A DNA stretch of 64,000 nt from Rhodocollybia butyracea (GCA_015501585.1 JADNRY010000046.1:124001-188000); one strand, 5' to 3'; shown: positions 36,101 to 50,061, counted from the stretch's first letter. Notes: a model not told the origin generated them from the letters alone. Made by a program: numbers and translations.

Positions 36101-36888
36101 GTCAACGACGTCGCCAGGGATCAGTTGACAATGCTGTAGAAATGTTATCAACCCAGAGAAAGCAAGTGTGGAAAAAAAGCGTCAGCTTACAGTAAAGAAC
36201 CACCAAATAATGGTGACTAGCTTTGAGGAAAAAGCTTCTTTGACCATTTCATCTGGGGTGCAGATTTTAAATAAAAATATAACAAGGTCACAAAGAGGGA
36301 AGAACGGAACAATAACGTACCTTCATCCATGGCTAGAGGAGTCAATAGCGGTAAAACGTACTCGATCGCCTCATGTGGAGTCACCTGTTCGAGGAGCTCG
36401 GGAAGAGCATTGGCAATGAAGACACGATGAAAAGATGATTTGCTACGCGAGTAGAGATATATTCTCTCCAGATTATTCAGACCGTCGTCGTCTAATGTAT
36501 CATCTGGAGGCTCTAAAATTTCTGGGAACAAGTCATCTGTTGTAGGTGACAACGCAGCGTTGTGTGCTATTTGCTCTGGCAGAGGCATTGCGTTGGGCGA
36601 AGAATATGCAGGGGAAAAGCCACCGCTGGTAGGCGTATGAAGAGAAAACTGAGTCTGAGAAGCGGGAGGCAGAACATGAGGAGCAATATGCAAGACTGGC
36701 GAAATAGGCGGAGAAGATGGCGCCTGATTCAAGAGATGAGGAGGTACTTGTGCGACGGGTGAATCAACAATTGGCGTTGAGGGAGCGGTATAGAAGATGA
36801 GAGCAGGAGAAATTAGAGGACTTTCAAATGGATCTTCGTGTGTACTAGATGGAGACGGAGTATAAGAGATGTTCATGCCAGAGAACAC
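33116..36888 (-). CDS. HEAT-repeat protein, PPP4R1-like phosphatase regulatory subunit
   Basis: A long multi-exon gene starting MFSGMNISYTPSPSS with a Pro/Ser-rich leader. Alpha-helical HEAT repeats follow: RVFIANALPELLEQVTPHEA, VLPLLTPLAMDEG, then PILGTLLLNPNVLVGGATRY with AVVALLGRIK. A disordered Ser/Thr-rich insert (about 35620-35150) comes next. Then GRLSSMSLMAAVAASGYLDD, EVERVSQDPVFWVRREACFA and repeated helices such as RHSSLFALPTILGRLPLSER and RTLAASLGEMAKILGEKYAQ follow. The C-terminal repeats end FSRPPLRNIVFSGS at 33116. The order and the paired-helix motifs resemble PPP4R1, a scaffold that targets protein phosphatase 4. The assignment rests on these motifs only. Introns are about 50 bases and the main frames are intact. 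Confidence 0.75.
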
Positions 36889-37379
36889 TGAAGGGGCATG
36901 GAAATATGTGTGGGGCGAGCACCGAGTGAAGACATGGTGGTAGTGGTTGACGAAGAAGGTTCATCCGACGAATTATTGGACGAGTCGGAAAATGACACTA
37001 GACTGCCCATGAGAAATCAGGAAGGAGGAAGAATTGAAAAAAGCTGTACTTTGGATGTCAACACGGGCTATGACGCAGGTCGCGAGCAGCAGGAAGCGTG
37101 CCAAAAAACATAAAACCTTTTGCGCAGTTGTGAGGGCCGATAAAGGACGATAAAAATCTCCGCTCACTGCGTAGGACGACGGCGAATGCCGCTTCTTCAA
37201 CGTCCAAAATTAGAGAGTCAACGGCAACCAAACGGCGAAAAGCCCCAAATCAAAATGGGAGTACAAAAACACGGAACTGAGTTTGACGTCATTTTATCAC
37301 ACGTGCTCAGGGCGCCAATGACGTATTACTATTCTATCTACAACAAAACATTTTACAAGTCTACTGACTCTTTTTTAAG
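36889..37379. other. Intergenic region
   Basis: About 490 bases. It likely contains the HEAT-gene promoter and the AAT 3' UTR. No gene seen. Confidence 0.5.
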
Positions 37380-38987
37380 CTACAAGGTACCACGGACAGC
37401 AGCATCCAGCGAAGTCGCAAAGTATCGAATGTTGTTGCGGTTCAACCCAGTCATGCTTATCCTTCCATTAACTGTCAAGTAAATATGAGCCTTCTCCGTC
37501 AAGGCTTTGCTTTGTTCCGGAGTGATGCCAGTAAAACTTTGAAACGATCAGTTGTTTGGCGCACGTACCAATCAAGATATTACCCACCTGAACATTCCAA
37601 TCTGGTTCACAATGTGATCCCAGTTCCCGGGTGTATGCAACTCTTCCGTAAGAATCTTATGCAACTCCTTGCGCATATCAATAATACGCCCTGCCATCGT
37701 CGAAATATCACGCTTCCATTCACTAAAGAGTGAGGTATTGTTGAGGATCAGGGTCACCTGGATTCGGAAGGACTTTAGAACAGATTCTATACAATAATGA
37801 ACATGCGAAAACTTGCAATTCGTGCACCATATGTGGGAGGGTTGCTGATTTCGCTGCGCTGCAGGACAGATAGTTGGCTCTTGACACGTTCCGCAGCCTC
37901 CTTAGTTGGTGAAACGATATGCAAGGCTCCGACGCGCTCGCCGTACAGCCCAGCGTTCTTTGCGAAACTCTGCGACGGACCGGAACATCTCAGCATATTG
38001 CGTCATTCAAGGCAACCACAATACATACCTGACAGACCAACATCTTTACACCCTTGTCCACGAAGAATCGGACAGCCCAAGCATCATTATCCAAGTCTCC
38101 GCTAGCAAATCCTTGGTAAGCGCAGTCGAAGAAACCATAATGCTCTTTTTCGAGCATGATGTCTGCAATTGCCCCCCATTGTTCGCGGGTGGGATCAACT
38201 CCGGTCGGGTTGTGGGCACAAGCGTGGATGAGGAAGATGGAGCCGGAAGGGGCGGATTTTAGTGAGGAGATAAAACCATCGTAGTTGAGCCCGATGGTCT
38301 TCGGATCGTAATAAGGGTAATAGACAGGCGCGATACCGACGTTATTAAAGATAGCCGGATGATTCGCTGCGACAAAGGTGAGATAACGAACCACATCATT
38401 TACAAGAATAACCCACCCCACGTCGGATCGCTGAGATAAATTTCCTTGTTTTCCGCAAACTGATAGAAACGCGAGAGAAACAAGGCGCCGAGATGATTCG
38501 CGCCAGTTCCGGAGATGGTTTGGACACTAGTGACTCTGCCTTGAGATAGTGCGGTAGAATCAGAACCGAGAATAAGTTTCGCGGCCGCAACAGTAAACTC
38601 GGGCAGGCCGGTTATGGGCAGGTATTCGTGATCCAATGCCACGGAATTGAGTATGATTTCTTCGGCTTTTCTAACTACAGGCAGAACCCACGGTTTGTCG
38701 TTGTCGTCCCGGTACGCGCCGACTCCGAGATTAATTTTTTGTTCGAAAGTATCAGCTTTGTACGCGGCAGTGAGCTTGAAGATACTGTTCGATGATTTAA
38801 TGAATGTCTAGAAGATTTAACAGTGTAGTGCACCTGTCTGGAGGGGCCAGGGGAACATTCTGCCAAAGTTCTGCATATATTCACTGATGAGTTGCAACGT
38901 TGGGCGATGGATGGATTACTGCGTACCTGAAGACATTGAGGATGAAGAATTAAGTTGACTGAAGATTTGTTTTAGTCTAGTAGCCAT
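37380..38987 (-). CDS. Aspartate aminotransferase
   Basis: PLP enzyme interconverting aspartate and 2-oxoglutarate with oxaloacetate and glutamate. Exon 1 (start 38987) encodes [20 protein letters not shown]. The next exons give [105 protein letters not shown] and then [16 protein letters not shown], in which the Lys binds PLP. The C-terminus ([20 protein letters not shown]) ends at TAG 37380. All frames are intact. The N-terminal 17 residues, basic with no acid, could be a weak mitochondrial presequence; a second in-frame Met 18 codons in would give a cytosolic form. Confidence 0.92.
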
Positions 38988-39597
38988 TTGGAGAGAGAGT
39001 AGAACGACAGGAGTAAAAGACCAAACGAAACTTTTTTTAACAGCAGTTCAGGAAATCAGATGCCAGGATCCAAGTTCCAAGCACCGGTGTTCATGAATAC
39101 AAATGAAACAAGTATTCACTTACCGGGTACAGTTGAGCGATGAAGCAGATGGTGTTTAACGGTCTAACAAGCGGCCTCCAGATTTTTATCTTCGGAGTTG
39201 GGATGACATAAGTCCTCAGAACGGCTTCAAAGACTAAAGCGTCAGTAATCTCCGGTTCATCCCGCTCAAGCTCCGCTGTTCCAGTTCAATCCAGAACGCC
39301 AGGAGGTGGTCTTTCGGAAAGACGGAACCGACTCAGAAAATGTAGTGAATATCTAGTAATTTCCCCAGTACCCCGCATAGTTCCACGTTGTTCGCGTCCG
39401 TTTCCGATCCTGAAACACACAGCTAAATCATCCAGGGCGACAAAACTACAACATGCGTTGACTAGTAAAATATTAAAAAACCCAGCGCCGCCAATAGATA
39501 AGGGAAATATTAAGGAGTAGACAATGTCCAATAGTAATACTCATGCGTGAATCGTGAAGGTGTAGAAATACAAGAGTGATACAGAACGCAGTGTCGG
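38988..39597. other. Intergenic region
   Basis: About 610 bases between the AAT start and the AN1 gene stop. No gene recognised. Confidence 0.5.
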
Positions 39598-39887
39598 TCA
39601 GGCTGTAGTCATCTTCGAAGCAACAGTTCGTTCGCCCTCGAGCTTAGACTTGTTACGTTCAAAAGCCTGCTGCCGACAATCTTCTAAGTTATTACATAGA
39701 TGATGTTCCGGAAGTCTGTGCTATAGAAGAGAAGATAAGCCAAAAAGTATATTCCACAAAGCATAACTCGACTCACGTTCCCACAAAACTGGGCTCTACA
39801 ATGCGGACATTGGCCTACAATTCTCAGTGCGGCAGAGTTACACTGTTCCTCATTGCCCATGAATTGGCAACGCTTCTTGGCACCCAT
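39598..39887 (-). CDS. Small AN1-type zinc finger protein (77 aa)
   Basis: Two exons, 39887-39777 and 39720-39598, give 77 residues that are almost entirely one zinc finger: MGAKKRCQFMGNEEQCNSAA, ALRIVGQCPHCRAQFCGN, HRLPEHHLCNNLEDCRQQAF and a basic tail. The Cys/His order fits the AN1 fold. AN1 fingers often bind ubiquitin or heat-shock partners; a role in stress or protein turnover is only an inference. An upstream in-frame ATG (39932) would add 15 residues, but MGAKK matches the likely natural start. The intron uses GTGAGT...CTATAG. Confidence 0.85.
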
Positions 39888-40435
39888 GATGTATTGCTTG
39901 AATGTAGAACACGGAGGAAGGGGGAGGCACACGACAATGAATAAACGTCTGTAATAAATGCTCAGAATATCATAAAATGAGATAGTTCAAAAGACGTACA
40001 ACACTTGGTGAAAGTGGGGGGTCTGATGGGAGTAGTAGAGAAGGTGTTAGATGATGAGGAGTCTTTATAAGTAGTGGGTTACGCGTCCTTCGCCACACGT
40101 GACACGCATGGCTGTCCTCAAATAATTTCAAAGTCCGGACATCCTTAGTTGCCGTAGCAAACTCTACAAAGTTCATCCTGAAAACAAAGCAGCACAATTT
40201 TGACGTGGCAACAACCACGATCAGGGGGTTACAACAGACCACTTCAGGAGGGGGTATATAAATCATTATCCAAACTATCCATTTCGCAGTAATAACAACA
40301 GATGGAGGACAGTATTAATAAAGAAGAGATGCGTGTAATGATAAAAGAGTGGATGGTGCTGATCAGTAATGTATGAACGAAATCATGTCCGTAATCGAAA
40401 AACAAGCATAAGTATATACATAACAAATTGAGAGA
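39888..40435. other. Intergenic region
   Basis: About 550 AT-rich bases. TATA-like sequences are present (e.g. ggggtatataaat near 40253), but no gene. Confidence 0.5.
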
Positions 40436-41869
40436 TTAGGAGCTCTTCTTGTTGGTGTTGATGTGTTGAGAGACCTCAATGCCGACAACGATACCGACGA
40501 TAGCAAGGACAATCAAGAAGATAATGAAGCAGATCCATCTCTTCTTTCGGGCAGCACGAGCCGATACGACTGCTTTTTCGGTATAATTGAGCCTGCGAGA
40601 GCGAATTGAGAACCGGCTAGAAGGAACGATGAAATGAAAACGCACCCAGCTTCCGTATCCTTCTCAACAATACCCGCTGTTGTTTCAATATTTTGGATGG
40701 TCTCATCTTGTTGCTCCACAAGGACACTCATCTAAACGAACATTAAGTCTATACTAAAACGATAAATCGAAAACACTTACATCGTTGAACAATTGCGCCA
40801 GTTCACCGAGTGTCTTTTCAATACGCTTGATATCTTCATGACGCTCCTGAACTTCACGATATGCGGCTCGAGATTCGCCATAGCGGTTGGAGTTTAATAA
40901 CTATTCAGAAAAATTAGTACGAGATTCAATGAGGATAGACAACGACGTACCGCTTGACTGAAAATCTGACCTCCACCCTCATCATTGACGACAGCTTTTA
41001 CTTCCTCTGGCGATGCATCCGGTTTGACTGCGGTCGGAGTCAGAAATAAACTTTGCAAAAAGAGATCATCACGTACCGATCTTGAACTGTCTCTCCATGC
41101 GCTGCTTATAGCGAGTTCGGTATTGTTGCTCGACATTCTGGTAGTTCTGAATAGCTTCCACGAACTTGGACTTTTACCAAGGCAGTCTGAAAATATACCG
41201 GGTCAGATGGCTGAATGATCCGACACCACGAGTATCGCCCATACCTGCTGCTTGCGAATCTGTCCATCTCTGCCTGAACCACCCTGCCTTTCTAAAGCTT
41301 TGATCCGGCGTTTGAGAGTCGCACTCAGTGCAGAGGTGTCGGCCACGAGTTCATCCAGTTGAGCAGCGTTTCGTTGTGCTGCGGCGTCGTCAGTGTTGTT
41401 GAGAGACCGTGATTGCAGTTCTCCAATGCGGGACACATTCTCGTTTAAAGTACGTATACCGTCTTGTAGAGAAGATATCTACGGACGAGTCAGTATATGA
41501 GTTGCAGGCAAAAAGTTGAAACAATACCTCTGCATAAAATGAGGACATGTCGTCGCTGCCTGCTCCAAGATTTGGTTTCGAGTCTTTAACGTCGGTCATT
41601 TCGTAGGCTCCGTCCTGTTGAGCGTATGGGTTTGGTCGTCTCGATTGATAACCTCCTCCGTCTCCTCCAGACGCCTGCGTCGGATAGGAGTTGCTAAGAA
41701 GTAGAAACAAATGAGAGAGTGTCTATGAAACCCAAAGAGGAACGTACGAGCTCATTTGAGCGCCTCCTTGTTGTTGAGCCTATGTAAAACGATAAAACGA
41801 TCAGACCATTTGTTATGGAGAATCCCCGAAAGCAACGAACCTCAGGGCTGCTAAACGGTCTCTTGCCAT
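40436..41869 (-). CDS. Plasma-membrane syntaxin (Sso/Psy1 type), tandem copy 1
   Basis: Qa-SNARE that drives fusion of secretory vesicles with the plasma membrane. It starts MARDRLAALR (41869). It then has a short N-terminal stretch, an Habc-type helical region (NENVSRIGELQSRSLNNTDD, LVADTSALSATLKRRIKALE, TALVKSKFVEAIQNYQNVEQ), KPDASPEEVKAVV, and a SNARE motif (REVQERHEDIKRIEKTLGEL, LAQLFNDMSVLVEQQDETIQ) whose central Gln is present. A C-terminal membrane anchor follows (RWICFIIFLIVLAIVGIVVG). An intron splits Asp/Met of LFND|MSV, as in the two neighbours. The frame is intact. First of three tandem paralogues. Confidence 0.9.
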
Positions 41870-42137
41870 GTTATGAATGCGAACGAAGGTCAAAAGTAGT
41901 TAAGAAAAGTTGAGCGTTTTTTGAAGAGGTAGTTGAGAGTAAAGTAAGACTCTTGAATCTCAAGGGCGGTGTTTTTGATGGCAGTGCAAACACCGAACCA
42001 AACAGCGTTTTAGCGCTCCACGCGTGAAACGAGTTTGGGAAATGATAATATGCGAGATAAGTTCAACAAAGAGCTATTAAGTGGTCTCGTCCATGAAATA
42101 AGGGCTCATTATATCGTTATAAGGAATCTAACCACAA

Positions 42138-43494
42138 CTAATGATTCTTCGGTCGCGTCCCAAACACAACACCAAGAACGATGGCGAGAACAGCGACGAC
42201 GAACAAGAAGATAAAAAAACAATACCATCTCATCTTTCGTGCTGAACGCGCTGACCTGACTGCTCGTTCAGTATGACCCAGTCTAGAGAAAGAAAAATCA
42301 AGGGCTGCACGCGAAAGCACAAGTTTACGAGAACCCACCAGCTTCAGTCTGATGTGCGACATCACCTGCTGTTGTTTCAACGTTTCCAATAGTTTCATTT
42401 TGCTGCTCGGTGATAACACTCATCTGAAGAGGAGCATGTCAGCCTTGGGGTACGGAAATAGGCTTTTGCTGTTACATCATTGAACAACTGCGCGAGTTCC
42501 CCCAGTGTCCTTTCAATCTGTTTAATATCTTCCTGACGTTCCTGTACCTCACGATATACTGCTCGATATTCGCCATGCCGGTTAGAGTCCAAGAGCTAAT
42601 GGAAAGATGAGGTTTAATAAACAAAATATCGAAGCCACATACGGCTTCATTGAACATTTGACCACTGCCAATATCACTATCGACCGCAGTCTTGACCTCC
42701 TCCGGTAAAAGCATCAGGTTTGACTAAACGCAAACGTCAAATACAGAGTTCCTGCAGAGAATGGATCCCCTCACCAATCTTGAACTGTCTCTCTAGACGC
42801 TGCTTATATCGAGTTCGGAATTCTTGTTCGACATGTTGATAGTTCTGAATGGCTTCAACAAACTTGGACTTCACTAAAGCAGTCTAATAGGCAGTCAATG
42901 CCAGACTATGATCTCACGACCAAGGATAGACGTGTACCTGCTGCTTCTTAATTTCTAGATCCCTTCCTGATCCACCAGACTTTTCCAACTCCTTGATCTT
43001 TCGTTTGAGAGTTGCACTAAGCGCGGAGGTGTCCGTAACGAGTTCGTTCAATTGTACCGCATCTCTCTGTGCTGCAACGTCGTTGGTATTGTCAAGTGAC
43101 CGCAAATGCAGCTCTGCAATGCGGGACACGTTCTCGTTGAATATCCGTAGAGTATTCTGCAAGGAAGAGATCTAGAGACGAGTGTACATTGGACAGAGTC
43201 GTTGAAGGTACAACATTGTGGATACCTCCGCGTAAAATGAAGATAGATTGCCGCTGTCTCGTAATTGTGCCATCTCATAGTCTGCATCTTGATCCAGGCG
43301 AGTGTTTTCAGATGCTTGTGTGGGATGAGTGTCACTAAGAAGACTAGTAAGTTCTTTGTACGAATAAATGAAGCTCTAGCACTTGCGAGTTCAGGTGACT
43401 GGCTCCTTGTCGTTGGGCCTGATGATATGTAAGACACAGCTCCAATGTTCCAAAACAAACGAACCCTCAGCGCGGCTAATCGGTCTCTTGCCAT
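42138..43494 (-). CDS. Plasma-membrane syntaxin (Sso/Psy1 type), tandem copy 2; one frame break
   Basis: Same exon layout as copies 1 and 3. It starts MARDRLAALR (43494). The Habc part includes NENVSRIAELHLRSLDNTND and VTDTSALSATLKRKIKELEK. The SNARE motif reads LGELAQLFND, then MSVITEQQNETIGNVETTAG. The anchor is RWYCFFIFLFVVAVLAIVLG with the tail GTRPKNH. The exon after KPDA has one T too many (AAAA at 42707-42710): the other copies read PDASPEE, whereas here the frame is lost until PEEVKTAVD resumes in the next frame. If real, copy 2 makes a product without SNARE motif or anchor. It has the most divergent anchor and linker of the three. Confidence 0.85.
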
Positions 43495-43899
43495 GGTCGT
43501 AGAAGTGTGAGCGACGTGAAGTTAGACCCCTAGAGTTTATATAAAGGAGGTAAAAGCGACGAAATAGCTGTTAGTATGGCTGTTCTATACTCGATTCATA
43601 CCCGGAGACCACGAATCCGGCCTGAGTAGCTGCTGCGTACGGGCCTGGGAGAGATGCAGTTGAAAGCAACAGAAAGAGATCCAAAATCGGACGCTCGGCG
43701 GCCCATCTAGTCAAATTGAGAAAATAAGTGGCCTCCTATTACTTTACCTGTCACCGTGACCTGTACAGCCAACTTGTGTCAGTTCTCTGCAGTTTCTCCA
43801 CAGACGCATGAAACGAAGCCAAGAAAATGAGGGAAGGCAGTCAGACTTGTTCACAGTGTTAACATCATGAATTTCTGGTAAAAAGAGCGTTGTCCAATA

Positions 43900-45264
43900 T
43901 TAATTTTGTGGGGTCACCTCAATAGCAACAACGATAGCAATAATTAGAACGATGATTAGAATGATAGCGAAGCAAATCCATCTCTTCTGCCGCGCTGAAC
44001 GCGCTGACACAACCGCCTTTTCGGTATAAATGAGTCTGCAGATCGAGGTAAGTATCATCGGCGAAAGTCCCAAAAACAAACGCACCCAGCCTCCGTATCC
44101 TTCTCGACGTTACCTGCTGTGGTTTCGATGTTCTCAATAACTTCATCTTGCTGTTCAACGAGAACGCTCATCTGCAAGTACAACGTGAGTCCTACTTTAC
44201 AGCAATAGACCAAATCGAGTTCACATCGTTGAACAGTTGCGCCAGTTCGCCAAGGGTTTGTTCGATGCGCTTGATATCCTTGTGACGTTCCTGTACTTCA
44301 CGATATGCTGTCCGAGACTCTCCGAACCGGTTAGAGCTCAATAGCTAGACTTCAATGTCAGCAAAAACTGAGCAGGACAGAAAGCAAACATACAGCTTGA
44401 CTGAAAACTTCGCCACCACTCTCATCATCGACAGCTGCCTTAATTTCCTCCGGTGAAGCGTCAGGTTTCACTTGAGCCAGTCAAATAAAGAACTTCCATA
44501 AGAGGGGAAGGTTCCTACCAATCTTAAGTTGTCTTTCCACGCGCTGCTTGTAACGGGTTCGGTGTTGTTGCTCGACATTCTGATAATTCTGAATAGCCTC
44601 GACAAATTTGGACTTGACTAAAGCGGTCTGTACACCAATGTCAGGAACATTCGAAAGATAGAAAAGCTTGCACATACCTGCTGCTTGCGAACCTGACGGT
44701 CATTCCCAGAGCCACCTTGTCTTTCCAAGGCCTTGATACGGCGTTTGAGAGTTGCGCTCAGTGCGGAGGTGTCAGCAATGAGCTCCTCAAGTTGGATACC
44801 ATCTCTTGTTGCAGCAGGGTCATCATCCGAGCTATCGAGTGACCGTGAATGCAACTCTCCAATACGAGAAACGTTGTCATTATACGTCCGGATACTGTCT
44901 TGTAAAGAGGATACCTGAAAAATGGTTGTGTTTAGCGGTCATAGCATATGGAAGTTGAGGTTAAGAATAACCTCGGCGTAAAATGCAGACATGTCGCCAC
45001 TGCCCATTGTCGCCTCTTTCACTTCGGTCATTTCAAAATCTTCATCTTTGTTTACTCGGCCTCCGACGAGCGTTGAAGAAGAACCAGTTAAAAGAGGACT
45101 GACAAATGAACTAAGACGAACAATAGTTCCGACACAAGCTTCACTACTCACGAGCCTGTCTGACCAGCACCTCCTTGCTGTTGAGCCTATTAAGAGATAA
45201 GACTTCATCTACGCCATCCCGAGAATAAACCAACCCTCAGTGCTGCCAAACGATCCCTCGACAT
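43900..45264 (-). CDS. Plasma-membrane syntaxin (Sso/Psy1 type), tandem copy 3
   Basis: Starts MSRDRLAALR (45264). It follows the same order: an acidic N-terminal stretch with EMTEVKEATMGSGDMSAFYA, an Habc region (TSALSATLKRRIKALERQGG, TALVKSKFVEAIQNYQNVEQ), KPDASPEEIKAAVDDESGGE, a SNARE motif with MSVLVEQQDEVIENIETTAG, and the anchor RWICFAIILIIVLIIAIVVA ending VTPQN. The frame is intact. It is closer to copy 1 than to copy 2 in the SNARE motif and anchor. The shared intron positions point to duplication of genomic DNA, not retroposition. Confidence 0.9.
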
Positions 45265-45457
45265 GACTTTGGATACGAAGAGGGAAGAGAAGGAAGAGGT
45301 GAAGAATAAGATCACCCTGAATCATGATTCTTCATAAGTATGCATGATCGATGGCAGTGAGCGCGCAAACAATATATTTTGACTGCTATGTAAATTTTGA
45401 AACGATGAACAAAATAGCGCCGAGGTCAGGCAAGGTCACAGTGGCGCGGTCAATTTC

Positions 45458-47199
<1,742 letters not shown>

Positions 47200-47305
47200 A
47201 TGTTGGTTGTTGTGCGAGTCACTTTGAAAAAATTAAGCGCCCAGGATTTGGAAGAATGATGACGTATTGAGCAAGTATTGGGCTTGTTGTGTCCCTCCGT
47301 CCACC
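47200..47305. promoter_or_regulatory. Divergent promoter, argininosuccinate lyase / AIG1-like, with TGACTC
   Basis: 106 bases between divergent starts. A TGACTC on the minus strand (47214-47219) lies about 15 bases upstream of the lyase ATG. It matches the Gcn4/CPC1 core, as before asparagine synthetase. So close to the ATG it could equally sit in the 5' UTR. Confidence 0.4.
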
Positions 47306-48274
47306 ATGGCTTCTGTTGCTCGTATTCTACTTCACTCATTTGCTGCGGCTTCAATGATTTATGGATACCAAAGGCTCAAAGGACTACCTATCGACGCAGT
47401 AATCAGGTAACAATATTATCATTTATCTGTGTTTTCTTAATGTTATACGTGCAGCGCTCAATACGGAGGCCACCTTCAATACCTGACGATTCAAGGGTAC
47501 GCTTATTATCCTATTCTTCCAACTTTTCTGATCTCCTTCTAGTCTTTTCTTAGCTTGTTTCACAACTCTTACCAGTCTCGTAATCGATTTGTTTCCTTCC
47601 ACAAACTGTAAGCTTGGCTTGTTTCATCATATCATAAGTATTGCCTGACGCGACATATGTAGTCCTTAAACCTCTCAAACGTACTCTGCTCATCGTCTCA
47701 CTGCCTGTATGTCACTCGAACTTTTTGACCTTCTGGCACTCATGCATCATGTTCTATAAACAGGTTTCAATCGTTGTATGTGCCACTGGACTTCCATAAT
47801 TCCTGGATGCTCAAACTTTCCAGATTTCTACCATCTACTGGACTCTCATCATCTTTGCGACCCACCTTATTTTACAGAATGATGGAGAACCCTCGTCATC
47901 CTCAGACATTCCCCAATTTACCCGCTTACCCCTGCATATGGACTTGTGTTTGCATGCTGTTCCCGCGATCTCCCTTCTGGTAGATTTCATGCTATTCGAA
48001 AAGAAGTATAGCTGGAATGAACTCGTCTACGGAGCACCCGCCGTTTCTTCCGTCTATACCATCTTATATGCGTGGTGGGTTGAACGATGTGCCTCTTTTA
48101 ATGGGAAATGTATGTCTATCTATTTCGTTTTCTCGATTTGGTCTTACCACCTTTTCCTTTATAGTCCCGTATCCGTTTTTGGATAATTCCTTGGAGATTC
48201 GAGTTGCAATCTATATTGGAGCAGGCGCGCTGGCACTCTCCTCGTTTTGGTTCATAAACAGACTTCACTCTTAA
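47306..48274 (+). CDS. FAR-17a/AIG1-like membrane hydrolase
   Basis: Small six-TM-type protein of the androgen-induced-gene family; human AIG1 and ADTRP hydrolyse fatty-acid hydroxy-fatty-acid esters. It starts MASVARILLHSFAAASMIYG and continues YGGHLQYLTIQG, LFLACFTTLTSLVIDLFPS, VSIVVSTIYWTLIIFATHLI, then HMDLCLHAVPAISLLVDFML, which carries the conserved His, WNELVYGAPAVSSVYTILYA and GKFPYPFLD. It ends WFINRLHS. The conserved Thr and His proposed as catalytic in AIG1 are plausible here. Five or more introns of about 50 bases. The frame is intact as far as traced. Confidence 0.8.
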
Positions 48275-48598
48275 CTAATCATCTTTACTTGGGACTACTT
48301 TTCAACAGACCTCTGGATTTCTATCGCATTAATTCACTTAAATATCTGTTAGACACGGATAACGCTGATGCATATACATACTGATGTTCGATACAAGTTC
48401 CATATGTAATATGTATATAGATGTCGACAAGCATCCCCTAACCACTCTTCTTGAAACTCACCAACTAAATATCGACCACACTGATCCTCATCTTCACCCA
48501 GTGACAAAGCCTTCATTTCCCTTTTTTTCTTAACAATAGACGACTCCCAAACTACCGACTCTACGTCGCCAAAATTTTCGCCATCCTCAGCCGCTAAT

Positions 48599-49742
48599 AT
48601 GGACTCTGAAATATGCTTCACATCTACTCCCAGCCCTTCAACCAATTCGCTCACCGTAACATTCAATACTGGCGACGAATCGCTAACATTGACGTTCGAC
48701 TCCACCAACGAGTCACTGACCTCCATTAACAGGACGTCGACCTCTTTCAACGCGTCAATGACTCCAGAGAACGGAGCCTTCCTCGATGCAGAGAATCGAG
48801 AGAACAATGCATCTCTGCCCATTGACACCCCATTGAATTTCACAGCAAACTTCCCCTCAGTTCCTGCTTCTGCCATAGCTCCGTCCTTCGCCACTACCAC
48901 TACTGCCCCCACGGAGTTGCAGCCTGTTGAAACGCCCACATCTTACTCAGTGCCACTCAATCCCTATCAGCCATTAGAATATGGCTATATTAATAATCTC
49001 CCTTCCGAAGAAAAATGGGAACATTGGAAGCGAGGCTATTATACTGGTGACCTATTTGATGCTCGAATTAAAGCGTCGATTTTCTTCGAGGAACACCAAC
49101 AAACTTATCGCGGTCCTTTTAACAATGTTGATCGTTTTTTGCCACCTCAAGCTTCGCTGCAAATCTGTATCGCCTGAGTGCGTACCTTACAGAATCCGAG
49201 GAATACCTTGTCTTGCCATAGGCTCGCCCTCCCTCCATGCCCCAGTGCTAGGTTCTGGTACTCTGGTTCCTGCCAGTATCCGCTACCGAAGAGCGCTAGT
49301 GCTGGCCCCACTCTTTCATACCGATAGGATATATTACATTCTCTGTCTACACGATGATCATGACGTCTTCCTTATTCGAGTTCATGAACGTTTCATGGAC
49401 AATCGTTGGAGTTGTTGGAAGCAACTCAAACAAACATATGGAGGATGTTCCTTAGGAGCCTTATTTTCAGCGGGAACCGATACATATGAGCAAATCATAG
49501 AAGGGGTGAAACGACAACGTAGTGCCAGAGATCGGCGCCGATGGAAAGAACAACTTGTCACAGCACCTCTCACTTTCGTGCCCTCCATCTGGAACTCCTT
49601 GATTAATCCACGCGAAGTGAGCCCTATACAATGCAGTCATCCGTTAACCTTACTAAAGTCCTCAACTTTTTTTCTACAGAGAATTGGAACTCCAGACAAC
49701 GAAGTCGATCCTACTGGAGAACAACCACTAACAGAGATTTGA
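48599..49742 (+). CDS. Unknown spliced gene, Ser/Thr/Asn-rich N-terminus
   Basis: I do not recognise this gene. The first exon starts MDSEICFTSTPSPSTNSLTV, is rich in Ser, Thr and Asn, then changes to a charged globular-looking part (EEKWEHWKRGYYTGDLFDA). A second frame takes over in or after 49130-49200 and reads PLFHTDRIYYILCLHDDHD, SCWKQLKQTYGGCSLGALFS and RSARDRRRWKEQLV. A clear intron (GTGAGC...CTACAG, 49617-49679) leads to RIGTPDNEVDPTGEQPL and a stop at 49742. The junction between the two frames was not resolved (intron or frame break). No domain or membrane segment is recognised. Confidence 0.4.
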
Positions 49743-50061
49743 CTTTGCCATCACTTGTCTTAACTTTATATGTACGTTAACTTGCTCTGAAACTCTGATC
49801 ACCTTATTTACCACAAAGCCTCATCGAGTTTTCCCTCTATTTATTCAACCTTCGTTTACGGTGTTTCATCACACTTTCTGTGAAACTTCTAGACCAACTT
49901 GTATATCAAATCTGAAGTTCACGCTGAAAATAAATACAATATTACAAACTTCACTTTACTTTCAACTTCGAAGCTGTCTTATCCCAACCCTCCTCCTTTG
50001 CCCTGCACATCCTTGTTCTAACTTGTGTAACTCCACTTATCAAATAGCCAGATGCCATTGC
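49743..50061. other. Intergenic region
   Basis: About 320 bases between convergent genes. No feature seen. Confidence 0.5.
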
